This document shows positions 20,053 through 28,648 of a DNA stretch of 64,000 nucleotides, one piece after another. Source of the DNA: Devosia sp. Root685 (GTDB lineage: Bacteria > Pseudomonadota > Alphaproteobacteria > Rhizobiales > Devosiaceae); the NCBI RefSeq assembly GCF_001427875.1, contig NZ_LMHK01000002.1, positions 989,436-1,053,435 of the forward strand. Reading direction: 5' to 3'. Every line of letters starts with the position of its first letter. Position 1 is the stretch's first letter. Both the position numbers and the translations under genes were made by a program. The notes under the pieces are model-generated. The model saw nothing but the letters and a program-made list of their open reading frames with translations, ran no database searches and was not told the origin of the DNA.

Positions 20053-21591
20053 TCAGTCGGTGAAGCCGATCAGGCCGCGGAGATTGCCGCGCGGCGTCGC
20101 CTGCACATCGACCGGCAGATCCTTGGCGTAGAACAGCTGATAGCCCTGCGCGGAGATGACGTAGTAGGGCAGCTCTTCGGCAAGGATGGTCGCGGCCTTC
20201 TGATAGGCGGTGATGCGGCCAGCCTGATCGAGGGTCGAACGGCCTTCCTGGAGGAGCGCGTCGACTTCAGGGTTGGAATAACCACCCCAATTGGTCGGGC
20301 CACCGGTGGTGAACTGGGCGAACATCAGACGATCGGGATCGACGATGTTGAGCCAACCGAGGAGAGCGATCTGGTGCTTGCCCTGCTGCACATAATTGGT
20401 CGAGAACGACGGCCAATCGCTGATCTGGGCAGTGGCCTTGACGCCGGCGGCTTCGAATAGGGCCTGCAGGAATTCAACGCTCTGCACGCGGTTGGTGTCT
20501 TCGCTGTGGGTCGAGAGAACCACTTCGAGGTCTTTCCCGTCCTTGTCGAGCACGCCGTCGCCATTGCTGTCGGTCCAGCCCAGTTCATTGAACTGGGCCA
20601 CGGCCGCTTCAATGTCGAAAGTCGGCTGGGAGATCTTGTCCGAATAGGCCCAGGACGAGGGCAGGATGATCGAATGCGCTTCCTGATCGACGCCCTGATA
20701 GATGTCGTTCACGATGGTTGCCTGATCAACGAGCTTGGCAAAGGCCTGGCGCATCTTGGGATCGGACAGCAGCGGATCTCTAACGTTGAAATTGAGATAG
20801 TTCACCCCGAGCCCGGCGGTGATGACATTGCCGAAACGGTCATCGGCCTTGAGGCGCTCGATATCCTGCGGGGCGAGCGGGGACTGGATGACGTCGAGGT
20901 CGCCGGCCTCAAAGGCCTGCGAACGGGCCGAGTTGTCGCCGATGATTTTCAGCGTGACGTTCTCGATCGTCGGGGTGCCGCGCCAGTAGTTTTCGTTGGC
21001 TGCGAGGACGATCTCGCTGCCGCGGTTCCATGACACAAGCTTCATCGGGCCGGCGCCAACCGGGTTGAGCGCGATGTCCGTGCCGCCTTCGACCAGAGCC
21101 TTGGGCACGATGCCGATATCGAGATAGGTGAGGAGCGGCGCGTAGGGTGCGGAGAGCGTGAACTTCACGGTTTGCGGATCGACCGCTTCGACGGCGGAGA
21201 TCGGCGCGTAGAGGGCGCGGCTCGGCGCGTTGAAATCGGGATTGACCAGCGTCGTATAGGTGTAGACGACGTCATCGGCGGTCAGCGGGCTACCATCGGA
21301 GAACTTCAGGTCCGGGCGGAGCTTGAAAATGAAGGTCTGCGGATCGGGCGTTTCCCAGCTTTCGGCCAGGTCCGGCACCGGCTCGAGGCTCGGAGTGATA
21401 TGGACGAGGCCGGAATAGATGAGGTCAGCGGTGCGCGAGGCAGTCGTATCGCGCATCAGGCGCGGATCGAGCGTACCGGCATCCACGTCCATCCCCACGA
21501 TGAGCGCGTTGCTGTCCTGTGCGAAACCGGTCTGCACCGGCATGAGGCTCAGCGCGATCAAGGCGCTGGTCGTCAACAAAAATTTCTTCAT
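20053..21591 (-). CDS. Peptide ABC transporter substrate-binding protein (SBP family 5)
   Basis: A 512-aa periplasmic binding protein. Signal peptide about residues 1-24 (MKKFLLTTSALIALSLMPVQ, then TGFAQ), no lipobox. Family-5 features are LIYSGLVHITPSLEPVPDLA near the N-terminus and FKLRPDLKFSDGSPLTADDV. A DSNGDGVLDKDGKDLE stretch resembles a calcium loop and is frequent in this family. Good AGGGA ribosome site. It supplies ligand to the DppBCDF-like complex encoded downstream and is followed by a GC stem-loop. Confidence 0.93.
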   Translation of the reverse strand: MKKFLLTTSALIALSLMPVQTGFAQDSNALIVGMDVDAGTLDPRLMRDTTASRTADLIYSGLVHITPSLEPVPDLAESWETPDPQTFIFKLRPDLKFSDGSPLTADDVVYTYTTLVNPDFNAPSRALYAPISAVEAVDPQTVKFTLSAPYAPLLTYLDIGIVPKALVEGGTDIALNPVGAGPMKLVSWNRGSEIVLAANENYWRGTPTIENVTLKIIGDNSARSQAFEAGDLDVIQSPLAPQDIERLKADDRFGNVITAGLGVNYLNFNVRDPLLSDPKMRQAFAKLVDQATIVNDIYQGVDQEAHSIILPSSWAYSDKISQPTFDIEAAVAQFNELGWTDSNGDGVLDKDGKDLEVVLSTHSEDTNRVQSVEFLQALFEAAGVKATAQISDWPSFSTNYVQQGKHQIALLGWLNIVDPDRLMFAQFTTGGPTNWGGYSNPEVDALLQEGRSTLDQAGRITAYQKAATILAEELPYYVISAQGYQLFYAKDLPVDVQATPRGNLRGLIGFTD

Positions 21592-21615
21592 TCCCTGTTC
21601 CCTTGCTGTGACTAA

Positions 21616-22620
21616 TTAAGCGGATAGTCGGCCCGCTAGCTGACCGCCTTTGGCGCGCCTGAGATCGGCAAGCCGCGGGGCCAGAATGGTGTCGAGAGCG
21701 CCGGTATCGGGCGCGTGGCGATATTCGAAACACTGGACGCCCGGCCGCACGAGCTGGGCCACGTGATCGGCGCCCGAGGCGTAAACCACCGCATCCGAGT
21801 TCTCGATGATCTCGCTGAGATCATCGGCCGACGACCAGGTGACGCGGATGTCGGAAATATGCGGGGCGAACTCGCGCACGCTGGGGCGCATGATCGCGAT
21901 ATATTCCTTGAAGTGGGTGATGGCGGCGACACGGGCGCGGGAGTCGAGCCCGGCCAGATTCTGCCGCGTGCGCTGGGAGGGAATGAAGCGCAAGCCGAGT
22001 ACTTCGCCGCCTTCGACCAGCGCCCGCACTTCCGCTTCCCTGTGGCCAAAAGTCAGGACGAGATCGGCAGCCTGACAGGCCCTTCGCTGCGGCCCGTCAT
22101 TGCGAATGCTGTCGAGCGTGACCAGATCGATCTGGTCGTTGCTGGCAAGCGCGGGCCGGATTTCCTCGACATAGTCGCGGCCCGGACCTTCGAAGATGCA
22201 GACAAAGACGATGTTGAGCCCGGTCGCCGGGCGGCGCATCTGCGCGCCGGCATTGATCATCGACACCAGCGCCATGGATGAGACGCCGAGCGCTTCTGCC
22301 TTGGCGAGAATGGCTTCGATATCACCGCGCAGCGCATTGATCGGCTGCCCGGAGGCGGCAAGAGCCAGCGGATCGCGCGCCGTAAAGGCACCGAGGCCCG
22401 CGCGCATTTCGATCAGCCCCTCGTCGCGGAGCTGCTGATAGACCTGGCTGACGGTCATCGGCGCGATGCCGAGTTCGCTCGCCAGCTGCCGGACCGATTG
22501 CAGCTTGGTGCCATAGGGCATGTCGCTGAAGGCCAGCATGTAGCTCAATAGCCCATGCAATTGTGTCCCGACCGGGACGGGAAGCGACTTGTCGATGCTG
22601 GACGCGTCTATTGTGAACAT
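21616..22620 (-). CDS. GntR-type winged-helix regulator with atypical C-terminal domain
   Basis: A 334-aa protein. A GntR winged helix covers about residues 8-80 (GTKLQSVRQLASELGIAPMT, then VSQVYQQLRDEGLIE). The C-terminal 230 residues are neither FadR- nor UTRA-like to my eye; they read as an alpha/beta ligand domain reminiscent of LacI or periplasmic-binding folds (GLNIVFVCIFEGPGRDYVEE, LVTLDSIRND, ADLVLTFGHREAEVRAL). ATG 22620 was chosen because upstream residues are not conserved-looking. It is the first gene of the peptide operon, 24 bases before the binding protein, and diverges from the aldo/keto reductase; it likely controls both. Confidence 0.82.
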   Translation of the reverse strand: MFTIDASSIDKSLPVPVGTQLHGLLSYMLAFSDMPYGTKLQSVRQLASELGIAPMTVSQVYQQLRDEGLIEMRAGLGAFTARDPLALAASGQPINALRGDIEAILAKAEALGVSSMALVSMINAGAQMRRPATGLNIVFVCIFEGPGRDYVEEIRPALASNDQIDLVTLDSIRNDGPQRRACQAADLVLTFGHREAEVRALVEGGEVLGLRFIPSQRTRQNLAGLDSRARVAAITHFKEYIAIMRPSVREFAPHISDIRVTWSSADDLSEIIENSDAVVYASGADHVAQLVRPGVQCFEYRHAPDTGALDTILAPRLADLRRAKGGQLAGRLSA

Positions 22621-22680
22621 GTGTTCTACCACGTTGATACACTGACCGTAACCACGAGTTCCCGACACTGCAATAGGGCA

Positions 22681-22746
22681 TGCAATTTTTTTGCACACCG
22701 TTTGATTTCGCCTGACGAATGTGCACAAATGCATGAAATCAGGCGA
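22681..22746. promoter_or_regulatory. Inverted repeats in the gntR/AKR divergent promoter
   Basis: Two dyads lie between the divergent starts: TGCAA-N5-TTGCA at 22681-22695, and TCGCCTGA (22708-22715) with TCAGGCGA (22739-22746). Either is a candidate GntR operator; the second is wide enough to hold a promoter between its arms. No other copy of either was noticed in the operon. Confidence 0.4.
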
Positions 22747-22813
22747 GTTTTACCGGCTTTGGGGCCGGGCCATCGTCGTTTGCGCGTCTTTTTCTGCGTC
22801 TGGAGGTGTACTA

Positions 22814-23785
22814 ATGGAATATATCAACCTGGGCCGGACGGGCCTGAAAGTGTCACAGTTGGCGCTTGGCTGCATGACCTTCGGCTCGCCCACCTGGGCC
22901 CCATGGGTGCTGGATGAAGCGGCCTCGCGCCCGATCATCGACAAGGCCGTGGACCTCGGGATCAACTTCTTCGATCTGGCGGATATGTATTCGGCCGGTG
23001 CGAGCGAAGAGGCGGTGGGCAAGGTGCTATCCGCGCAGAAGCGGCAGAACCTTGTGCTGGCGACAAAACTCTACAATCCGATGAGCGGCGATCCCAACGA
23101 TCGGGGCTTGTCGCGCAAGCACATCTTTGAAGCCGTGGACGGCAGCCTGAAGCGGTTGGGGACCGACTATATCGACCTGTATCAGCTGCACCGCTTCGAC
23201 TATGGCACCCCGCTGGAAGAGACGCTGGACGCGCTCAATGACGTGGTGCGGGCCGGCAAGGTGCGCTATCTCGGCGCCTCCTCCATGCACGCCTGGCAGT
23301 TCATGAAAGCCCTCGGCATGCAGCGCGCCAATGGCTGGGCGCCCTTCGTTTCCATGCAGCCGCACTACAACCTGATCTACCGCGAAGAAGAGCGCGAAAT
23401 GCTGCCGCTCTGCCGCTCGGAAGGTATTGGCGTTATTCCCTGGAGCCCTCTTGCCCGTGGACGTCTTGCGGCCCGCACGGACGCCGACACCACGCGTTCG
23501 CAGACCGACAAGACCGCTTCGGCGCTCTATGACCGTTCACGCGAACAGGACGATGCTGTGGTTTCAGCCGTGCGCACCGTGGCCGAGCGCCATGGCCGCC
23601 CGCCGGCCCAGATCGCCTACGCCTGGGTCGCGACCCGTCCGGGGATTACGGCCCCCATCGTCGGCATTTCGAAACTCCATCAGTTCGACGATGCCGTCGC
23701 GGCGCTCGAGGTGAAACTCAGCGACGAAGACGTCGCGCTGATGGAAGCCCCCTACCACCCCAAGCCGGTTGCCGGTCACCAATAG
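22814..23785 (+). CDS. Aldo/keto reductase
   Basis: A 323-aa NADP-dependent oxidoreductase with the catalytic tetrad in FFDLADMYSAG (Asp, Tyr), VLATKLYNP (Lys) and LYQLHRFDYG (His), and the C-terminal cofactor region GISKLHQFDDAVAAL. ATG 22814 follows GGAGGT; the earlier in-frame ATG at 22721 would lie inside the promoter dyads. Divergent from gntR and 12 bases before the DUF885-like peptidase. Substrate unknown. Confidence 0.9.
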   Translation: MEYINLGRTGLKVSQLALGCMTFGSPTWAPWVLDEAASRPIIDKAVDLGINFFDLADMYSAGASEEAVGKVLSAQKRQNLVLATKLYNPMSGDPNDRGLSRKHIFEAVDGSLKRLGTDYIDLYQLHRFDYGTPLEETLDALNDVVRAGKVRYLGASSMHAWQFMKALGMQRANGWAPFVSMQPHYNLIYREEEREMLPLCRSEGIGVIPWSPLARGRLAARTDADTTRSQTDKTASALYDRSREQDDAVVSAVRTVAERHGRPPAQIAYAWVATRPGITAPIVGISKLHQFDDAVAALEVKLSDEDVALMEAPYHPKPVAGHQ

Positions 23786-23797
23786 GAGTTTTGGGTC

Positions 23798-24961
23798 ATG
23801 CTGATTGGCAATGAACTGGCGGGCCTGACCGCAGGCATCGACGCGCTCTATCGCAGCACGCCACGCAGCGACGGTTTTCTCGACAAGGAAGGACTGATCC
23901 CGGTCGCCATGGCCGAGGTCGAACCCATCAAGCTGCGCGACTATGCCGAGGCGCGGGAACGGCTCGAAGCCCTGGCGATGCGCAATGCCGGCGAGGCGGA
24001 GACGCCGTTGCGCCGTGACTATGTCGATGAAATGATCGACTCGCTTTTAGCGCTGGTGACGACTTTTGAGGAAAAGCCGATCAGCTTTGCCGACCGTGTG
24101 GCGCGGCAGATCCGGGTCTCGACGCAGCTTGTGCCAGACGACGAATTGGAAGGCTATCGCAAGACGATCCGCGAAAAGCTCGATGAGCTGGGCTATTCCG
24201 GCGGCGGCCTCACCGAGGACTTCAATCGCTGGGAAGCTCAGGCGCGCGTGCCCAAAGAGGCGGTGCTCGCTGAGCTGAAGGCGCTGATCCTTGAAGGCCG
24301 TGAGCGCGTGACGGCGACCATGTATCCCTTTTCAGATGAATGGATGGAGCCCGAAGGCGTCACGGCCGTGCCGTTCTCGGCCTATTGCGACTACCCCACG
24401 CGGAAAGTGCTGCTGAACCTCGACTTTCCCTACACGCGCTTCTCGCTAAAGCACCTCGCAACGCATGAAGTGTTTCCCGGCCATCTCGTGCACATGAACC
24501 TGCGCGAGCGCCACGTCGCCGAAGGAAAGATGCCGCTCGATGGAGCGCAGGTGGTGACGAGTTCGGCGAGCAGTGCACTCTTTGAAGGCATTGCGGACAA
24601 TGGCATGTTCTTCCTCGATTGGGTCGATGGCCCGGAGGACGAACTCGGCGTCGCCCTGCAGCGCCTGCGCAGCGCCATGCGCTGCAATGCCGCCTGGATG
24701 ATGCATGCCCAAGGCATGAGCCTCGATGAAATCGTGCCGATCATGGCCGACAAGGCCCTGCAGGACCCGGTAACGGCCCGCTCGCGGCTCGCTTTTCTCA
24801 GCCACAACCTCAGGGCGCCGTTCGTCTACGCCTATTATGGGGGCGACATGGCCGTGCATGAGGTGTGGAAAAACGTACCCACAGAACGACGGACGGAATT
24901 TTGGAATTATCTTTACAGTAACATGCACACGCCAACGACACTCGTCCGCTATTGGCGATGA
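23798..24961 (+). CDS. DUF885-like zinc metallopeptidase
   Basis: A 387-aa protein. The HExxxxH-like centre THEVFPGHLVHM (His223, Glu224, His229) and the downstream Glu263 in LFEGIADNGMFF match the zinc site pattern of DUF885 proteins, which are gluzincin-like carboxypeptidase relatives. The family is usually longer (550-600 aa) and secreted; this one is short and lacks a signal peptide, so it should be cytoplasmic. It follows the aldo/keto reductase by 12 bases. A role in cleaving imported peptides is inferred from the divergent transport operon. Confidence 0.8.
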   Translation: MLIGNELAGLTAGIDALYRSTPRSDGFLDKEGLIPVAMAEVEPIKLRDYAEARERLEALAMRNAGEAETPLRRDYVDEMIDSLLALVTTFEEKPISFADRVARQIRVSTQLVPDDELEGYRKTIREKLDELGYSGGGLTEDFNRWEAQARVPKEAVLAELKALILEGRERVTATMYPFSDEWMEPEGVTAVPFSAYCDYPTRKVLLNLDFPYTRFSLKHLATHEVFPGHLVHMNLRERHVAEGKMPLDGAQVVTSSASSALFEGIADNGMFFLDWVDGPEDELGVALQRLRSAMRCNAAWMMHAQGMSLDEIVPIMADKALQDPVTARSRLAFLSHNLRAPFVYAYYGGDMAVHEVWKNVPTERRTEFWNYLYSNMHTPTTLVRYWR

Positions 24962-25009
24962 TCGACCCGGTGCTCTGTCCAAGCCTAATCTCAGCGAAGA
25001 ACGAGCTGC

Positions 25010-25414
25010 CTAATCTGCCAACGCCGGCTCCGACCGGGCATCATGCTGGTCCTGGGCGGCGCGGATTGTCTGCCAGTTGGCTTCGCTCCAATGCGCCAAC
25101 GGGATCAGGGTCGTGGTCAAGGTCCGGCCCAACTCCGTGAGTTCATATTCCACCCTTGGCGGCACGGTAGCATAGGCCGTGCGCGTAACGAGGCCGTCGC
25201 GCTCCAGACCGCGCAAGGTCAAGGTCAGCATGCGGTGCGTTACGCCGCCGATCTCGCGCATGATCGTTGTGAAGCGGGCCGGTCCATCGGTCAGCACCGA
25301 GACCGCCATGATCGTCCATTTGTCCCCGATCCGATCGAGGACTGCGCCGACGACCCGGCAGTGATCGGCACGGTCGGGATTTATGCCTGATGTTGAAGGC
25401 TTGGCTGATGCCAT
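25010..25414 (-). CDS. HxlR-family transcriptional regulator
   Basis: A 134-aa winged-helix protein with the family core CRVVGAVLDRIGDKWTIMAV, RFTTIMREIGGVTHRMLT and LERDGLVTRTAY, ending in a YELTELGRTL wing. HxlR proteins often sense aldehydes or redox stress. It is divergent from the SDR-fold gene (122 bases apart), which it probably controls together with the FrnE-like gene. Confidence 0.92.
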   Translation of the reverse strand: MASAKPSTSGINPDRADHCRVVGAVLDRIGDKWTIMAVSVLTDGPARFTTIMREIGGVTHRMLTLTLRGLERDGLVTRTAYATVPPRVEYELTELGRTLTTTLIPLAHWSEANWQTIRAAQDQHDARSEPALAD

Positions 25415-25535
25415 CAGGTTTCCTTTCCGATCATTGGTGATCGTAAGCCACCATCCTGTGCGTTCTTGCAGGTCATTTCGATATCAAACATATCCCTACG
25501 TACATTTTGTGCGCAAGACATAAAGGAGAACTCAG

Positions 25536-26195
25536 GTGTCTGTTATCGCAATTCTCGGCGCCGGCCAGGGCATGGGCCAGGCCATCGGCAAGCTGTTTGG
25601 CAAGCGTGGTCACAAGGTGGCGCTGCTGTCGCGCGACCCGGCAAAGCTTGAGCCGGTCGTCGCCGAACTCGCTGCCGCCGGCATCGAAGCTGGGGCATTC
25701 CGTGCCGACGTCACGGACGAGGCCTCCATCAAGTCCGGTCTTGCCGCCGTCAAGGAACGCTTCGGCGCGATCGACGTGCTCGAATATTCGCCATCCAACG
25801 CCACGCTGCCGCAGGGGTCTGCTTCCCAGATCACCCGCAACACTCTTCAGCAATGGTTCGACTTCCAGCTCTTTGGTGCGATCGCTGCCGTCGCCGAAGT
25901 CTTGCCCGATATGCTCGAACGCAAGAGCGGCACGATCCTCGTGACCACCGGAGCGGCGTCCGTCCGTCCCGAGGCAGCCTATCCCGCCTTTGCTATTGCT
26001 GGCGTCGCCATGGGTGCGCTGCGCAACTGGGCCCTGGCGCTCCACACCGAAGTTGCGGCCTCGGGCGTCCAGGTCGGCCACGTGGCAATCGGTACGTTCA
26101 TCGGTCAGAGCGCCGAAACCAGCGCCGACGCCATCGCGCCGCTCTACTGGGACTTGCACACCGAGCGTGACGCGCTCGAGCGCGTGTTCGGCTAA
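25536..26195 (+). CDS. SDR-fold protein lacking the catalytic Tyr/Lys pair
   Basis: A 219-aa Rossmann protein with a GTG start 7 bases after GGAG. The nucleotide loop GAGQGMGQAIGKLFGKRG is kept, as is an ADVTDEASIKSGL motif. The usual YxxxK active site aligns with FAIAG in AYPAFAIAGVAMGALRN, so Tyr is Phe and Lys is Gly. It may bind NAD(P) without classical oxidoreductase chemistry. It is followed 15 bases later by the FrnE-like gene. Confidence 0.85.
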   Translation: MSVIAILGAGQGMGQAIGKLFGKRGHKVALLSRDPAKLEPVVAELAAAGIEAGAFRADVTDEASIKSGLAAVKERFGAIDVLEYSPSNATLPQGSASQITRNTLQQWFDFQLFGAIAAVAEVLPDMLERKSGTILVTTGAASVRPEAAYPAFAIAGVAMGALRNWALALHTEVAASGVQVGHVAIGTFIGQSAETSADAIAPLYWDLHTERDALERVFG

Positions 26196-26210
26196 GTAGG
26201 AGATATCATT

Positions 26211-26921
26211 ATGAAGATCGAAGTTTGGTCCGATATCGGCTGCCCCTGGTGCTACATCGGCAAGCACCGGCTCGACACGGCTCTGTCCGGTTTTGCCCAT
26301 GCCGATGAGGTCGAGGTGATCTGGCGCAGCTTCCAGCTTGATCCGGACGCCCCGCGCGTTTCCGATATGAATCTCGACCAAATGCTGTCCAAGAAGCATG
26401 GCGTTCCGCCGGCCCAGGCGGTGGAGATGAATGACCGGATGCGCCAGATGGGTGCCAAGGAAGGTCTTACCTACCGCTTCGACATCGCCCGCTACGGCAA
26501 CTCGTTCGATGCGCATCGGCTGATCCATCTCGCGCGCCAGCATGGGCTGCAGTCGGCCATGGAGGATCGCCTCTTTGCCGCCCATTTCGGCGAGGGCAAG
26601 GCGCTCGGTGATCCTGACACGCTGCTGGCTCTCGCGCTCGAAGCCGACCTGCCGGAGCCGGAGGTTCGCGATTTGCTCGCGGGTGATGCCTTCGCCGATC
26701 AAGTGCGGGCCGACACCGAAGAAGCCCGGCGGTTGAACGTGCGCGGCGTCCCCTTCGTGGTGATCGACGAAAAATACGCTCTGCCCGGCGCGCAGTCGGT
26801 CAAGGTCATCGGCGATGCCCTGCAGCAGGCCTGGAGTGAGGCACATCCGCTTAAGACCCTAGCAGGTGCCACCGATGCGGATGGCTATTGCGAAGGGGGT
26901 GAGTGCAAGCTGCCGAACTGA
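26211..26921 (+). CDS. DsbA-family oxidoreductase, FrnE-like
   Basis: A 236-aa thioredoxin-fold protein with CPWC at residues 11-14 and the inserted helical domain of the FrnE/DsbA group (MNLDQMLSKKHGVPPAQAVE). It has the cis-Pro in RGVPFVVIDE and a C-terminal Cys-containing tail, CEGGECKLPN. No signal peptide, so cytoplasmic. GGAG lies 9 bases before the ATG. Such proteins handle polyketide-like quinones or act as disulfide isomerases; the HxlR context suggests a redox or electrophile response. Confidence 0.9.
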   Translation: MKIEVWSDIGCPWCYIGKHRLDTALSGFAHADEVEVIWRSFQLDPDAPRVSDMNLDQMLSKKHGVPPAQAVEMNDRMRQMGAKEGLTYRFDIARYGNSFDAHRLIHLARQHGLQSAMEDRLFAAHFGEGKALGDPDTLLALALEADLPEPEVRDLLAGDAFADQVRADTEEARRLNVRGVPFVVIDEKYALPGAQSVKVIGDALQQAWSEAHPLKTLAGATDADGYCEGGECKLPN

Positions 26922-27141
26922 GGGGATACGGCTTTTACCGCCTACAAATCTGTGTAGCGGCTTCGCCTTGGATGGGCACACACTGACGCCCCATGCCCGC
27001 TTTCGGGTAAGAACACTCCCCAAGCCCATGTCAGAAATGGGGTCGACAGCGGCACATCCGAAATGCGCCCCATTCCGGCCGTTAATTCGCTTGAGCGGCG
27101 ATCCCAAAAGCGGACACAGAATATACTACAGCGTTAGCTTA
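26922..27141. other. Convergent intergenic region, relic-like
   Basis: An imperfect stem at 26938-26960 (CCGCCTACA with TGTAGCGG, one bulge) follows the FrnE-like gene and may end its transcript. Further on there is an AGAAATGGGGTCGA motif near 27033 that recurs in relic regions at 39.27 and 43.87 kb. No gene is visible. Confidence 0.35.
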
Positions 27142-28488
27142 TCAGCGTAGCGTCATAGTCCTTGGCGAGATGGCCGAGACGATAGAGCCGATTGTTTCGG
27201 CGACCGTGTCCTGCCCGCGGCCGAGCGCTGATCCATTGATAAGGACGTGATCGGATGCCAGTGGCCCTGGGGAAAAATAGCTGCCGGGGTGCAGCACGAT
27301 ACCGCGACTCGAAAGCTGGTTGGTCACGACATACTCATCAGGCACAGGCAGCCAGATAGTAGGACCGTCGGTTTTCGGCAGGTCAAAGCCAACGCGCCGC
27401 AGACTGTCGAGCATGATGGCGTGGCGAGACCGGCAGGCCTCGACATAGGTCCGCACATCCGCCAAAGCCTCGGGATCAGATAGTTGAAAGGCCAGGGCAT
27501 TCTGCAGGATGCGGCTGACCCAGCCGGAGGAAAAGGTCAACTTCTGCCACATCCGGTCGATGTAATAGTCGCTGCCCCCCACCACGCCGACCCGCAGGTC
27601 CGTGCCGGTGAAGAAATTGTAGGCATGGACATGCACCACGATACGCGGCAGGCGGCTGCCGAGCGAGAGCCAAGGCTGGGCATGCATTAATGGCGCCTGC
27701 ACCAGCTCGATGATGGGCATATGCGCTTCGGCGAGGAGGTCCGCCGCCTGCTCGATCCAGTCGGGCGTGACCGAAAATCCGGTCGGGTGATTGCCGACCG
27801 GCTGGTAGACGAAGGCTGCCGGCCGCGTGGCCAGGGCCTTCTTCAATTCGCCAAGGTCCGGGCCGCCATCGCGATAGGTGACCGGCACGGCACGCGCCCC
27901 CAAGGACTCGAGAATGTCGAGAACGCGGGACACCGTGGGCGAATCCACGATGACACGGTCGCCTGGCCGCACCGAAGTCTGCAGCGCCAGTTCGGCGGCA
28001 GCAATGCCACCATGGGTGGCCATCATGAAACCGGGCTGAAACGGCCAGTTCGGCTCCACCGCTTCACGCAGCATGGCGCTGATCGACGTCGGGGTCGCCT
28101 CATGCACTCCCGTGTCCTTCAAGGCGGCGGCAAAGGCGCGATCCAGCGGCGGCAGGATGGACTTGTCCGGCGTGAGGTGTCCCAGATTGAGCGGGATTCC
28201 GACCGAAGCCTTCATCATCACGTCATAGCGGGTGGCACGCCGCGCCAAAGCTGGTCCCAGCACCATTGTGCCGCCGCGCCGCTTGGTTTCGAACACCCGC
28301 CAGTCGACCAACTCGCGCCAAGCGGCAGCGACGCCAGCAGGGCTCATGCCAAGCGCTTCGGCTACTTCGCGCACCGTGGGCATGCGCATGCCGACGGCGA
28401 GCTCTCCCTCAGCCACCATTTCCATGATGGTCCGGCTCAAGGCCCGCGGATTGCGCATGGGCACACGCTTGACGATCCGCTCTAGCAT
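27142..28488 (-). CDS. MocR-like regulator with degenerate aminotransferase domain
   Basis: A 448-aa protein. N-terminal GntR winged helix (about 12-80, VGMRMPTVREVAEALGMSPA), then a fold-type-I aminotransferase-like domain. Asn233 in GNHPTG is kept. The Schiff-base Lys of SFSK-PGLR aligns with Phe292 (AYNFFTGTDLRVG), and the Asp that holds the pyridine nitrogen (DDY) aligns with IIELVQAP. PLP binding by the usual chemistry is therefore unlikely; the domain may sense another ligand. Divergent from the transporter genes, with a dyad between. AAGGA lies before the ATG at 28488. Confidence 0.87.
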   Translation of the reverse strand: MLERIVKRVPMRNPRALSRTIMEMVAEGELAVGMRMPTVREVAEALGMSPAGVAAAWRELVDWRVFETKRRGGTMVLGPALARRATRYDVMMKASVGIPLNLGHLTPDKSILPPLDRAFAAALKDTGVHEATPTSISAMLREAVEPNWPFQPGFMMATHGGIAAAELALQTSVRPGDRVIVDSPTVSRVLDILESLGARAVPVTYRDGGPDLGELKKALATRPAAFVYQPVGNHPTGFSVTPDWIEQAADLLAEAHMPIIELVQAPLMHAQPWLSLGSRLPRIVVHVHAYNFFTGTDLRVGVVGGSDYYIDRMWQKLTFSSGWVSRILQNALAFQLSDPEALADVRTYVEACRSRHAIMLDSLRRVGFDLPKTDGPTIWLPVPDEYVVTNQLSSRGIVLHPGSYFSPGPLASDHVLINGSALGRGQDTVAETIGSIVSAISPRTMTLR

Positions 28489-28510
28489 GCCAGGTCCTTC
28501 ATCGAAGAGT

Positions 28511-28526
28511 TATGTTTATGAACATA
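28511..28526. promoter_or_regulatory. Dyad in the MocR-like/transporter divergent promoter
   Basis: TATGTT-N4-AACATA, an AT-rich perfect dyad in a GC-rich background, 23 bases before the regulator start. Candidate operator for the MocR-like regulator; the AT-rich stretch to 28550 probably also holds a promoter. Confidence 0.45.
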
Positions 28527-28648
28527 GTTATATTGACCAAAACAAAAGCCAGGGTCTAGCCTCAATACCGCGCTGAGGGGCCACAAAACAGGCCTTCCGC
28601 CGCCTGATCCACCGCATTTCTCAGCCCTGCTGGGGAAAGGAAGCTCCG

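Noticed and set aside
18209-20131. A 640-codon plus-strand open frame
   Set aside because: It lies antisense to the DppB-like and M24-like genes, whose products are clearly recognised; the translation is His/Gly/Asp-rich as expected for a high-GC shadow frame.
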